A stretch of 9,276 nucleotides of DNA from Campylobacterales bacterium (GTDB taxonomy: Bacteria; Campylobacterota; Campylobacteria; Campylobacterales; Sulfurovaceae). Both the position numbers and the translations under genes were made by a program. The DNA is taken from assembly GCA_016937075.1 (NCBI GenBank), contig JAFGWQ010000166.1:1-9276 (forward strand), read 5' to 3'. The notes below the pieces were generated by a model. That model was given only the letters and a program-made list of their open reading frames with translations. It was not told the origin of the DNA and made no database searches. This document shows positions 1-6,169 of the stretch, one piece after another; position 1 is the first letter of the stretch, and each line of letters begins with the position of its first letter.

Positions 1-126
1 CAGATCTTAGAGGATACTTCTTTGATAGCAGGGATCCGCTTGATTGCGGATAGCAAAGTTTTTGATGCTTCATTCAAAGGAGAGCTAGAACGGCTTAAAG
101 AGAAAATGAAAAACGAGCTGCAATGA
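1..126 (+). CDS. atpF: F-type ATPase peripheral-stalk subunit (b/delta type), C-terminal 41 residues only
   Basis: This is an open frame from the window edge to a TGA at 124-126, so only the C-terminus is seen. The segment reading SLIAGIRLIADSKVFDASFK followed by GELERLKEKM resembles the end of F1 delta/OSCP-type subunits, where a glycine-isoleucine strand and a D-x-S-x-x-G-x-L-x-x-L helix close the protein. It overlaps the alpha gene by ATGA, which implies translational coupling. Delta precedes alpha in ordinary ATP synthase operons. In alternate (N-type) operons there is no separate delta gene, and as I recall the long b subunit (atpF) carries a delta-like C-terminus in that position. The gene order downstream favours the second case, but the missing 5' part prevents a firm choice between atpF and atpH. 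The subunit would link F1 to the membrane F0 sector as part of the stator. Confidence 0.7.
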   Translation, partial: QILEDTSLIAGIRLIADSKVFDASFKGELERLKEKMKNELQ

Positions 127-1637
127 GCAATAAAGAGTTTATAGAAAAAACATTTGATATGCTATACCAAGCTGCTGAGTATGAAAGAGAAATATTCAAT
201 ATAAGCGAAGAGGGGTATATCTCCAACATAAGTGACGGTATCATTGAAATAAAAGAGCTTCCAAATGTCGGATATTTTGAGCTTCTAGAACTTCCTCATA
301 ATCTTTTTGCACTTGTAATGAACATCAAGCAAGATGCTGTCCAAGCTATTGTTTTGGGTGAATATACATTGCTTAATGTGAAAGATCGAGTAAGATACAC
401 CAACAAAAGCATATCAATCCCCGTCGGGGACGCTTTGCTGGGGAAGATAGTTGACCCATTGATTTTCTCTTTGGACAAAAAACAATTGATCATAACAGAT
501 GAGCATTATGCTATTGAACAAGACGCTATTCCCATGATGAAGAGGGATTTTGTCAAAGAGCCTCTATATACCGGTATTAAGATCATTGATGCAATGATCC
601 CTATTGGCAAAGGACAGCGAGAACTTATTGTCTCAGACTCTTCGCTTGGAAAGACATCAATTGCAGTTGATACGATCATTAATCAAAAATGCAAAAATGT
701 CCTTTGTATCTATGTTTCTATTGGGCAGAAAAAAACAGAAGTTGCCAGAGTGATAGAAGATCTTAGGCGTCACGATGCCCTTGAACACACAGTAGTAGTC
801 GTTGCTTCATCGGACAGTTCAGCAGGAATGAAATTTATCGCTCCTTATTCGGGATGTGCAATAGCTGAGTATTTTCGAGATCAGGGGAAAGATGTGCTTA
901 TTGTTTATGATGATCTCACAAGTCATGCAGATGCTTATAGAAGTATTTCACTTTTGCTTGAAATACCGCCTGGACGCGAAGCATACCCGGGAGATATCTT
1001 TTTTATTCATTCGCGTCTTTTGGAGCGCGCAGGCAAAAGAGATGATAGATATAAAGGCGGCTCAATAACAGCACTTCCTATTATAGAGACCCAAGCGGGG
1101 CGTATCTCTGATTATATCCCAACCAATCTCATATCAATAACCGACGGTCAGATATATTTGGAAAGAGAACTTTTCAATAAAGGATTTTTACCGGCTATTG
1201 ATATTGGAAAATCCGTATCACGTATAGGGGCTAAAGCACAGGCACCTGCATTAAAAAAGATGGCAGCCAAGCTTAAACTAGATTACTCCCAGTTTTTAGA
1301 GGTAGAAATTTTTACAAAGTTCGGTGCCAAAGTAGAAGAACAAACACAAAAGTTGATCCATAGAGGACAAGCATTGAGGGTCGCGCTGAAGCAAAAGCGA
1401 TATGAGCATATTGATATGCCCGAACAAGTAATCATCTTTTTTTTGAGTAATGAAGGATATTTGCAGTCTTTATCTTTGATAGAAGTAGAATCATTTATAG
1501 AAAAGTTTATTTTTGAAATAAGAAAAAATGAGTCCGATATTTTTGATATTATTAATGCAACAAATGAGATTGATGATACATTGATCAAACGTCTTCAAGA
1601 TGTGGCAAATAAATTTATAAAAGAGTGGCAGCAATGA
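123..1637 (+). CDS. atpA: Alternate (N-type) F1 ATPase subunit alpha, 504 aa
   Basis: Alpha is the regulatory, non-catalytic nucleotide-binding subunit of the F1 hexamer. The length (504 aa) is normal. Domains run in the usual order: N-terminal beta-barrel to about residue 100, nucleotide-binding core at about 140-375, and C-terminal helical domain. Recognisable family blocks are PVGDALLGKIVDP (100-112), PIGKGQRELIV (160-170), Walker B-like DVLIVYDDL (257-265), PPGREAYPGDIFFIHSRLLE (282-301), ALPIIETQAG (317-326) and SVSRIG (364-369), which contains the alpha arginine. The stretch APYSGCAIAEYFRDQGKD and the DDLTSHADAYR block look like alternate-ATPase alphas rather than housekeeping ones. The P-loop at 171-178 is SDSSLGKT where alphas normally have GDRQTGKT: K177 and T178 remain but the first glycine is serine. 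It starts at an ATGA overlap and is followed by gamma, again through ATGA. Housekeeping alpha is the alternative but fits the context less well. Confidence 0.93.
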   Translation: MSNKEFIEKTFDMLYQAAEYEREIFNISEEGYISNISDGIIEIKELPNVGYFELLELPHNLFALVMNIKQDAVQAIVLGEYTLLNVKDRVRYTNKSISIPVGDALLGKIVDPLIFSLDKKQLIITDEHYAIEQDAIPMMKRDFVKEPLYTGIKIIDAMIPIGKGQRELIVSDSSLGKTSIAVDTIINQKCKNVLCIYVSIGQKKTEVARVIEDLRRHDALEHTVVVVASSDSSAGMKFIAPYSGCAIAEYFRDQGKDVLIVYDDLTSHADAYRSISLLLEIPPGREAYPGDIFFIHSRLLERAGKRDDRYKGGSITALPIIETQAGRISDYIPTNLISITDGQIYLERELFNKGFLPAIDIGKSVSRIGAKAQAPALKKMAAKLKLDYSQFLEVEIFTKFGAKVEEQTQKLIHRGQALRVALKQKRYEHIDMPEQVIIFFLSNEGYLQSLSLIEVESFIEKFIFEIRKNESDIFDIINATNEIDDTLIKRLQDVANKFIKEWQQ

Positions 1638-2482
1638 GCAATTCTTTGTATCTGACAAAGAAGCTCAAGAGTACCGAAGAGATTGAGAATATCATTTCTA
1701 CAATGAAAGCATTTGCAAATTATAATATTCAAAGTGCCAAACGCAAACTCCCGCATCTGCGCACATATCATAGAAGCATAGAAGATGCAGCAGGAGATAT
1801 TGTCACAATTTTTCCTAGCCTTGCAAATATTGAACATAATTTATCTGAAAAAACAATTTTTGTTCTTTTTCTTTCCCAAGAAGGACTTTGCGGCTTTTTT
1901 AATGAAAATATAATTGATTTTTTCAATACCATACCAAAAGAAAATCATAACATCGTAATTGTAGGTGAAGTCGGCGCACAAGAAGCAAAAGTACAAAATA
2001 TTTATTTTGATCATTATATCAAGGGCGCTACAAATGTTGAATCGATTGATACACATACTGAAGAACTTTCAATATATCTTAATGAAGTAGTTATGAAAGA
2101 AAATTTGAGCTCTTTAAATTTAGTATACGCAAAACATAATGATAGGGCTAGCTATGATATGGTAGTTAAAAAGGTTTTACCACCGGATTTTTCTGCATTT
2201 CATAAAAAGTCAACCAATAAAAAGCCGCTTTTATACCTAGAAAACCATGATATACTGAATGCTTTGATCAAGGAATATCTTTATATATCATGCTATAGAG
2301 CATTTATAGAATCGGTTGCAAGTGAAAACCAAGAAAGGTTCAACAGGATGAACCAAGCCGGAAATGCTATCAAAGAGAGAGAACAGCTGATAAAGCTCGA
2401 ACTTAATGCATTTCGACAAAAGGAGATCACCGAGGAGTTGCAAGAAATTGTCACTACGTATCGCGCAATGATAAAAAAATAA
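1634..2482 (+). CDS. atpG: Alternate F1 ATPase subunit gamma, 282 aa
   Basis: Gamma is the central rotor shaft that couples F0 rotation to nucleotide exchange in the F1 hexamer. The N-terminal helix (KKLKSTEEIENIISTMKAFA, about 9-28) corresponds to the family's K-S-x-x-x-I-x-x-x-x-x-M-K-x-x-A pattern. The C-terminal helix has the conserved ITEELQEIVTTYRAM, the counterpart of the usual I-T-x-E-L-x-E-I-V block. The region between is poorly conserved, as is usual for gamma. I choose ATG 1634, which overlaps the alpha stop as ATGA exactly as alpha overlaps its upstream gene. A GTG at 1625 in the same frame would add three residues and is less likely. AAGAG at about 1621-1625 can serve as ribosome binding site. 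No beta or epsilon gene follows, so gamma ends the operon; this matches the alternate order atpDCQRBEFAG, with beta expected upstream of the window. Confidence 0.9.
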   Translation: MSNSLYLTKKLKSTEEIENIISTMKAFANYNIQSAKRKLPHLRTYHRSIEDAAGDIVTIFPSLANIEHNLSEKTIFVLFLSQEGLCGFFNENIIDFFNTIPKENHNIVIVGEVGAQEAKVQNIYFDHYIKGATNVESIDTHTEELSIYLNEVVMKENLSSLNLVYAKHNDRASYDMVVKKVLPPDFSAFHKKSTNKKPLLYLENHDILNALIKEYLYISCYRAFIESVASENQERFNRMNQAGNAIKEREQLIKLELNAFRQKEITEELQEIVTTYRAMIKK

Positions 2483-2539
2483 GATATGAAAGTTGTTTTT
2501 ATATCTAGCAAACCGCTTTGTAAATACTTAAAAAAGCAG

Positions 2540-2557
2540 AGCAAAATATGTCTTGCT
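2540..2557 (+). terminator. Weak hairpin after atpG, possible terminator
   Basis: The arms AGCAA (2540-2544) and TTGCT (2553-2557) pair over an 8-nt loop and are followed by TTC and A/T-rich DNA. The stem is short and has no real T-run. It is the only hairpin I see between the ATPase operon and the next promoter, so it is listed with low confidence. Confidence 0.2.
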
Positions 2558-2585
2558 TTCATTCCACTTAAAATCCCACTATTTG

Positions 2586-2594
2586 TGATATAAT
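2586..2594 (+). promoter_or_regulatory. Extended -10 promoter for the nfu-TPR-murE operon
   Basis: TGATATAAT is a perfect TATAAT (2589-2594) with the upstream TGn extension, the form typical of Campylobacterota sigma-70 promoters. There is no clear -35, as expected in that group; the upstream DNA is A/T-rich. Transcription should start near 2600, giving a leader of about 20 nt that contains AAGGGGAA (2612-2619), a strong ribosome binding site before ATG 2623. Confidence 0.65.
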
Positions 2595-2622
2595 TCGACA
2601 AAAACTAAACCAAGGGGAAAAT

Positions 2623-2901
2623 ATGATTCCTTTTACAGATGAAGAATTAGAACCAGCCGTTATGAATGTCATAGAAAAGGTAAGACCTTCTATCAAGCTT
2701 GACGGCGGAGATATCAAACTTATAGGTATTAAAGACGGCAAAGTATATGTGCAACTTCAAGGAGCATGTGTAGGCTGTGCTAGCAGCGGCACCACACTTA
2801 AATACGGTGTAGAAAAACAGATGAAAATCTTGATCCATCCGGAAATCAGCGTGGTCAATGTCCCGATAGGCAGTGAAGATAAATGGAGCGAGTTAGGGTG
2901 A
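2623..2901 (+). CDS. nfu: NifU C-terminal-domain (Nfu-type) Fe-S scaffold/carrier, 92 aa
   Basis: The protein is a stand-alone Nfu domain, which binds and hands over Fe-S clusters to client proteins in the cytoplasm. The family signature is the pair of cysteines in GACVGCASSGTTLK, here C49 and C52 (CxxC), which bind a cluster across a dimer. The LDGGD block (26-30) and the helix GVEKQMK, then the strand ISVVNV, complete the fold. It lacks the N-terminal IscU-like domain and the BFD-like domain of full NifU. It starts at ATG 2623 behind an excellent ribosome binding site and heads a three-gene operon with a TPR protein and murE. A possible client in this window is the radical-SAM protein RimO, though Nfu proteins usually serve many. 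The gene symbol is given by domain only. Confidence 0.9.
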   Translation: MIPFTDEELEPAVMNVIEKVRPSIKLDGGDIKLIGIKDGKVYVQLQGACVGCASSGTTLKYGVEKQMKILIHPEISVVNVPIGSEDKWSELG

Positions 2902-3473
2902 GTATTAATCAAACACGATTACTAGCAAGAGCAGAAGCGTTGTTTTTAAAAGGAGAGTACAAAAGTGCTCTTCAGACATATGGCATACTGTTAAAAGAAT
3001 TTCCAAAACTTGATGAAGCACGAATGGGTATCTATCTCAGCGATTTGGGACTCGAAAATGATGATGAGGCACAAGCTCTTTTTGATTACTACCACTCAAT
3101 AAAAGATAAACAAGAAGATGCTGTGCAAATTATTAATGACATCATAGAATCTTTGGATGCTTCTAAAAATACCTTACAAGAACTCATCTCGTCGCATATA
3201 ACATCACAACTTGAATTGGACGGTATTTCGTATAATGATTTCAAAGAGTTAATAAAAACCAGAGGTGATTTCAAGCAGACTTTTGAAGATATTATGTTTT
3301 CTACTAAAGTTATAATTACCACTAAAGAAGAATTAATAGATTTTATAGTCGAGCTTAAAAAAGGTGGTTTTGAAGATATGGCATTAAAATATTTAGACGA
3401 TACGGCGAGTTTGTTTGCAAATGATCAAGATATTTTGGAGCTTTATAAGTTGTTCGAGAAGGAAACAAAGTGA
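2898..3473 (+). CDS. TPR-repeat protein between nfu and murE, 191 aa
   Basis: No enzyme signature is present. Residues about 9-43 form one clear tetratricopeptide motif (ARAEALFLKGEYKSALQTYG, then a helix ending in P-K-L-D-E-A-R), and a second helical pair continues after it. The rest is predicted helical, acidic and rich in Leu/Ile/Asp, with no signal peptide and no membrane segment. Such small helical proteins usually bind other proteins; a position between nfu and murE is something I associate with Campylobacterota. I choose GTG 2898, which overlaps the nfu stop as GTGA and lies 9 nt after GGAG (2885-2888). ATG 2883 in the same frame would add five residues (MERVR) and cannot be excluded. 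The next gene, murE, also starts at a GTGA overlap, so the three are co-translated. Function unknown. Confidence 0.82.
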   Translation: MSINQTRLLARAEALFLKGEYKSALQTYGILLKEFPKLDEARMGIYLSDLGLENDDEAQALFDYYHSIKDKQEDAVQIINDIIESLDASKNTLQELISSHITSQLELDGISYNDFKELIKTRGDFKQTFEDIMFSTKVIITTKEELIDFIVELKKGGFEDMALKYLDDTASLFANDQDILELYKLFEKETK

Positions 3474-4762
3474 AAATACCTTTCAATCTCAAAGGATACG
3501 ATTTTTTAACAGATGATACAAAATCAATACAAGCCGATACGCTCTTTTTGAAAACCTCACAAAATAGCCATTATTTTGACGCACTACCGATTGCGCCGGA
3601 ATTTATTACATCCGAGGAGTTGATAAAGCTTTGGGATATAGATAAGAAGCTGAAAGTAGTCGGCGTAACCGGTACGAACGGTAAAACCACAGTAACTGCA
3701 GCCATATATTCTCTGCTTTTAGATCTTGGACAAAAACCGGCATTGCAAGGCACTAGAGGTTTTTTTGCAAACGAAGAAAGATTGGAAGAAAAATCCATGA
3801 CAACCCCATCTGTCTTTGAAACTTTATATCATATGAAAAGAGCATTAGACAAAGGGTGTGATTACTTTATTATGGAAGTAAGTTCGCATGCAATTGAACA
3901 AAAAAGAATAGAAGGGATTGAGTTTGCTCTCAAGATCCATACAAATGTCACGGCCGACCATTTGGATTATCACAAAACAATTGAAGAATATCGCAGGGTC
4001 AAGAGTCTATTTTTTGCAGATAAAACACCAAAACTTCTCAATAAAGATGACATAGCCCACATCACATATAATCCTGCAAATGCTCAAAGTTATGGTGTTG
4101 ATCAACCGGCATCATTTAAAGTGCAAGCATTTTCATTAAGCAATGGTATCACGGCATATATAAAGCATTTTGAAACCGAGGCTACATTTAGCTCTCCTAT
4201 GGTGGGACTTTTTAATCTTTATAATCTCATGGCAGCCATAGGAGCTGCAGTCATGTTGACAGGTAAACCATTACAAGAGGTGTGTGACGCGGTGCAGCAT
4301 TTTGCAGGAGTAGCAGGGCGCATGGAGGTAGTTAGCAGTGATCCGCTTGTTATAGTAGATTTTGCTCATACGGATGATGGAATGATGCAGGTATTGCAAA
4401 GCATGAAAGATAAAACATTATCAGTGGTGTTTGGAGCCGGCGGCAATCGCGATAAGCTCAAGCGTCCACGCATGGGAGCGGTTGCAGGCAGATATGCGAG
4501 TAAAATCTATGTTACTAGTGATAATCCTAGAGATGAAGAGCCGCAAACTATCATTAATGAGATCCTAGAAGGGTTAAAAGGCAAAGATAACGTACAAGTA
4601 TTTGTAGATCGCAAAGAAGCTATCAAAAGAGCAATTGAAGAATTGAGGGATGATGAAGCGCTTTTGATACTAGGCAAGGGTGATGAAGACTATCAAGAGA
4701 TCAAAGGCGTGAAATATCATTTTGATGATAGACAGATCGTTAGAGAATACCTTTTTGGCTAA
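3470..4762 (+). CDS. murE: UDP-MurNAc-L-Ala-D-Glu:meso-diaminopimelate ligase MurE, 430 aa
   Basis: MurE adds meso-diaminopimelate to UDP-MurNAc-L-Ala-D-Glu with ATP, in the cytoplasmic phase of peptidoglycan synthesis. The Mur ligase ATP loop is GTNGKTT (68-74). The central domain has EVSSHA (136-141), TNVTADHLDYH (158-168) and K178 in RRVKSLFF, the lysine that is carbamylated in this family. The C-terminal domain has GRMEVV (283-288), VDFAHTDD (296-303), GAGGNRD (322-328) and DNPR (351-354); DNPR is the mark of diaminopimelate specificity as opposed to lysine. The late GKGDEDYQ (402-409) has Asp where E. coli has His in GKGHE. At 430 aa it is about 65 residues shorter than E. coli MurE, mostly from a reduced N-terminal UDP-binding domain. 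It starts at GTG 3470, overlapping the TPR gene as GTGA, with AAGGAA at 3459-3464. Confidence 0.95.
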   Translation: MKIPFNLKGYDFLTDDTKSIQADTLFLKTSQNSHYFDALPIAPEFITSEELIKLWDIDKKLKVVGVTGTNGKTTVTAAIYSLLLDLGQKPALQGTRGFFANEERLEEKSMTTPSVFETLYHMKRALDKGCDYFIMEVSSHAIEQKRIEGIEFALKIHTNVTADHLDYHKTIEEYRRVKSLFFADKTPKLLNKDDIAHITYNPANAQSYGVDQPASFKVQAFSLSNGITAYIKHFETEATFSSPMVGLFNLYNLMAAIGAAVMLTGKPLQEVCDAVQHFAGVAGRMEVVSSDPLVIVDFAHTDDGMMQVLQSMKDKTLSVVFGAGGNRDKLKRPRMGAVAGRYASKIYVTSDNPRDEEPQTIINEILEGLKGKDNVQVFVDRKEAIKRAIEELRDDEALLILGKGDEDYQEIKGVKYHFDDRQIVREYLFG

Positions 4763-4812
4763 GAAAAAGTAGTAAGAGTAGAGTAATACTTTATTTTCAT
4801 TTAAACAAACTT

Positions 4813-4821
4813 TGGTATTAT
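4813..4821 (+). promoter_or_regulatory. Extended -10 promoter for the ferredoxin-like gene
   Basis: TGGTATTAT has the TGn extension and a 5/6 match to TATAAT (TATTAT at 4816-4821). Transcription would begin near 4828, inside a palindrome (4825-4837). AAGGA at 4844-4848 lies 6 nt before ATG 4855. No -35 is visible. Confidence 0.5.
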
Positions 4822-4824
4822 TCG

Positions 4825-4846
4825 GAGTAAATTACTCTTAATTAAG
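4825..4846 (+). repeat. Two abutting palindromes at the ferredoxin start region, possible operator
   Basis: GAGTAAATTACTC (4825-4837) is an inverted repeat with 6-bp arms and one central base. It shares its last C with CTTAATTAAG (4837-4846), a perfect 10-bp palindrome that runs into the ribosome binding site. The first arm sequence also occurs as AGAGTAAT at 4780-4787, which can pair with ATTACTCT at 4831-4838. The pair sits on the expected transcription start, where a repressor would act. No regulator is identified. Confidence 0.4.
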
Positions 4847-4854
4847 GAAAAAAA

Positions 4855-5235
4855 ATGAATTATGCTTTACCGCAACCGGCTTTTTATATATTTAAATGTC
4901 AACAAAGTTCTCCTCCGGGTATGCCAAAACCAAGTTGTGTAAGTCAAAACAATCCTGAATCACAACAGCTATTTATGTATCTGGCTCAAAGTCTAATGCA
5001 AAAAGGCATTATTTCTACTGTTCAGCCGATACAAACAGGCTGTTTGAACCGCTGCCAGCAAGGTCCTGTAATGTTGGTAGAACCGGGTCATACTATGTAT
5101 GTAGGGCTTACTAAAGAAAAGATAGACCGCATCATAGAAGAACATATCATAGGCGGTAAAGTAGTCCAAGAATATGTGATTGCTCCCCAGATGTGGGGCG
5201 AGCCAATAGAGCCAAAAACTTTAGTGCAATCATAA
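4855..5235 (+). CDS. Thioredoxin-fold [2Fe-2S] ferredoxin-like protein, 126 aa
   Basis: Four cysteines, C15, C28, C63 and C67, follow the C-x12-C ... C-x3-C pattern of thioredoxin-like [2Fe-2S] ferredoxins such as the Aquifex protein and the NuoE-related fold. The first pair is in FKCQQSSPPGMPKPSC, matching the family's F-x-C-x5-P-P-G-x-P-x-x-S-C, and the second is in TGCLNRCQQGPVMLV, followed by the usual M-Y-V-G-L strand and the helix KIDRIIEEHI. It carries electrons or senses redox state in the cytoplasm; no partner gene is adjacent. The length is somewhat above the roughly 100-residue core because of a C-terminal tail (about 108-126). It has its own promoter and a good ribosome binding site. 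The palindromes at its start suggest regulation separate from murE and panD. Confidence 0.9.
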   Translation: MNYALPQPAFYIFKCQQSSPPGMPKPSCVSQNNPESQQLFMYLAQSLMQKGIISTVQPIQTGCLNRCQQGPVMLVEPGHTMYVGLTKEKIDRIIEEHIIGGKVVQEYVIAPQMWGEPIEPKTLVQS

Positions 5236-5249
5236 AATCACAATTTTAT
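5232..5249. repeat. A/T-only inverted repeat between the ferredoxin stop and the panD -10
   Basis: ATAAAAT (5232-5238) and ATTTTAT (5243-5249) are perfect inverted arms around CACA. The repeat begins at the ferredoxin stop codon and ends two bases before the panD -10 box. It could be a weak terminator, a bend or an operator, or simply chance in A/T-rich DNA. Confidence 0.25.
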
Positions 5250-5251
5250 AG

Positions 5252-5257
5252 TATAAT
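5252..5257 (+). promoter_or_regulatory. -10 box for panD-ybaB
   Basis: This is a perfect TATAAT without the TGn extension (ATAG precedes it), in A/T-rich DNA with no -35. The expected start is near 5264, followed by AAGGA at 5274-5278 and ATG 5286. Confidence 0.55.
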
Positions 5258-5285
5258 TGCACTATTTAAATCAAGGAAAATATCT

Positions 5286-5657
5286 ATGACCATTACTATG
5301 CTTTATAGTAAAATCCATCGTGCGACAGTAACGGATGCCAATTTAAATTATGTTGGCTCCATCACGATCGATAGTACATTATTGGAAGCTGCTGGAATGT
5401 TAGTGGGGCAAAAGGTGGATATTGTAAATATCAATAATGGCGAGAGATTCTCAACATATATCATAGCAGGTGAGGCCGGCAAAGGAGATATTTGCCTTAA
5501 CGGTGCAGCAGCTAGAAAGGTGCATGTAGGAGATAAGATCATTATTATCGCCTATGCCCAAATGGATGCCAAGCAGGCGACTTCATATCAGCCTAAACTT
5601 GTTATATTAGAAGATGAAGACAATACGATAGCTCAAGTTTTAGAAGGATTGGAATAG
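5286..5657 (+). CDS. panD: Aspartate 1-decarboxylase PanD, 123 aa
   Basis: PanD converts L-aspartate to beta-alanine for pantothenate and coenzyme A. It is made as a proenzyme that cuts itself between Gly24 and Ser25, leaving an N-terminal pyruvoyl group. All key residues are at the standard numbers: K9 and H11 in SKIHRATV, Y22, the cleavage pair G24-S25 in YVGSITID, R54 in NGERF, T57, Y58, and N72 in the CLNGAAARKVH block. I choose ATG 5286, which lies behind AAGGA and restores this numbering. An in-frame ATG at 5193 would add 31 residues that overlap the ferredoxin gene and match nothing in the family. ATG 5298 is possible but lacks a ribosome binding site. The gene is 3 nt ahead of ybaB, so the two are probably cotranscribed. 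Confidence 0.96.
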   Translation: MTITMLYSKIHRATVTDANLNYVGSITIDSTLLEAAGMLVGQKVDIVNINNGERFSTYIIAGEAGKGDICLNGAAARKVHVGDKIIIIAYAQMDAKQATSYQPKLVILEDEDNTIAQVLEGLE

Positions 5658-5660
5658 TAT

Positions 5661-5972
5661 ATGTTTGAAGGATTAGATATATCTAAAATGTCACAAATGA
5701 TGGCTAGCATGCAAGAAGATATGAAACGTCTTCAAGAAGAAGCAAAAAACAAAGAATTTACAGTAAAAGTGGGCGGTGGTATGGTAAGCATTACCATCAA
5801 CGGTAATTCTGAAGTTTTGGATGTATCTATAGATGATTCACTCCTTAGCGATAAAGAGTCGTTGCAGATATTGCTTATCAGTGCTATGAATGACGCCTAT
5901 AAAATGGTAGAAGATGATAAAAAAGCTCAAGCTATGAAAATGATGGGCGGAATGAACCCTTTTGGGTCATGA
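5661..5972 (+). CDS. ybaB: YbaB/EbfC-family nucleoid-associated protein, 103 aa
   Basis: YbaB/EbfC proteins are small dimers that bind DNA and are often encoded near recombination or replication genes. The pattern here is typical: a methionine-rich N-terminal helix with SKMSQMMASMQEDMKRLQEE (9-28), a beta-sheet core with GGGMVSITINGNSEVLDVSI (58-77), a helix ending AMNDAYK, and a glycine- and methionine-rich tail ending MGGMNPF. The length is normal. It starts 3 nt after panD, with AAGGA about 13 nt upstream (5643-5647), so expression may depend on translation of panD. The panD-ybaB pair also occurs in Helicobacter (HP0034-HP0035), as I recall. The proposed minus-strand small gene ends 6 nt beyond the stop codon. 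Confidence 0.93.
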   Translation: MFEGLDISKMSQMMASMQEDMKRLQEEAKNKEFTVKVGGGMVSITINGNSEVLDVSIDDSLLSDKESLQILLISAMNDAYKMVEDDKKAQAMKMMGGMNPFGS

Positions 5973-5978
5973 GACAGT

Positions 5979-6110
5979 TTAAAGCCTTGTAGTATCAATA
6001 AGATAGTGAAACTCTTTTGAAGTTTTAAGATGAACTATTTTTCTGACTGCACTAGATGATCTGCCATCTGTTTTAATCATTTTTTTCAAAATCGTCTTAA
6101 TATTATTCAT
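5979..6110 (-). CDS. Proposed 43-aa basic small protein, unknown
   Basis: This ORF reads from ATG at 6110 down to TAA at 5981-5979 on the minus strand. It encodes 43 residues beginning MNNIKTILKKMIKTDGRSSS and ending EFHYLIDTTRL. It is basic, with many Lys and Arg, has no cysteine, no signal peptide and no membrane segment. Support comes from a near-perfect ribosome binding site, AAGGAG, on the minus strand at 6121-6116, 5 nt before the ATG, and from a plausible -10, TATACT, at 6157-6152 with a leader of about 35 nt. It fills most of an otherwise empty 228-bp gap and converges on ybaB. I do not recognise the family. It could be a DNA- or RNA-binding small protein by charge, but that is a guess. 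Confidence 0.55.
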   Translation of the reverse strand: MNNIKTILKKMIKTDGRSSSAVRKIVHLKTSKEFHYLIDTTRL

Positions 6111-6131
6111 TTTTGCTCCTTTATAAAATGA

Positions 6132-6146
6132 TGTTTTTAAAAAACA
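6132..6146. repeat. Inverted repeat in the divergent promoter region
   Basis: TGTTTTT and AAAAACA form 7-bp arms around one central A. The repeat lies where the minus-strand transcript should begin, between its -10 and its ribosome binding site. It may be an operator, though runs of A and T make chance palindromes common here. Confidence 0.25.
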
Positions 6147-6151
6147 AGATA

Positions 6152-6157
6152 AGTATA
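6152..6157 (-). promoter_or_regulatory. -10 box for the minus-strand small gene
   Basis: On the minus strand this reads TATACT (5/6 match to TATAAT), in a T-rich context. The spacing to the AAGGAG and ATG of the small ORF is suitable. It overlaps a plus-strand TATAAA (6154-6159), so the region may fire both ways. Confidence 0.35.
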
Positions 6158-6169
6158 AATAAAAATCAT

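Noticed and set aside
2486..2593. 35-codon plus-strand ORF between atpG and nfu (MKVVFISSKPLCKYLKK...)
   Set aside because: It has no ribosome binding site, and its end contains the nfu -10 box. It is better read as a promoter spacer.
4781..4823. GAGTAATAC/GTATTATTC hairpin as a terminator for murE
   Set aside because: The stem has a G-T pair and a 25-nt loop, is A/T-rich, has no T-run, and contains the next promoter's -10. A regulatory reading is more sensible.
5193..5285. Upstream in-frame ATG that would extend PanD by 31 residues
   Set aside because: The extension overlaps the ferredoxin gene, matches nothing in PanD and would shift the cleavage site away from Gly24-Ser25. ATG 5286 has a proper ribosome binding site.
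5969..5992. ATGA-overlapping seven-codon frame (MRQFKAL) after ybaB
   Set aside because: It is too short to be a gene. It is mentioned only as a possible scar of a lost neighbour, and chance is as likely.
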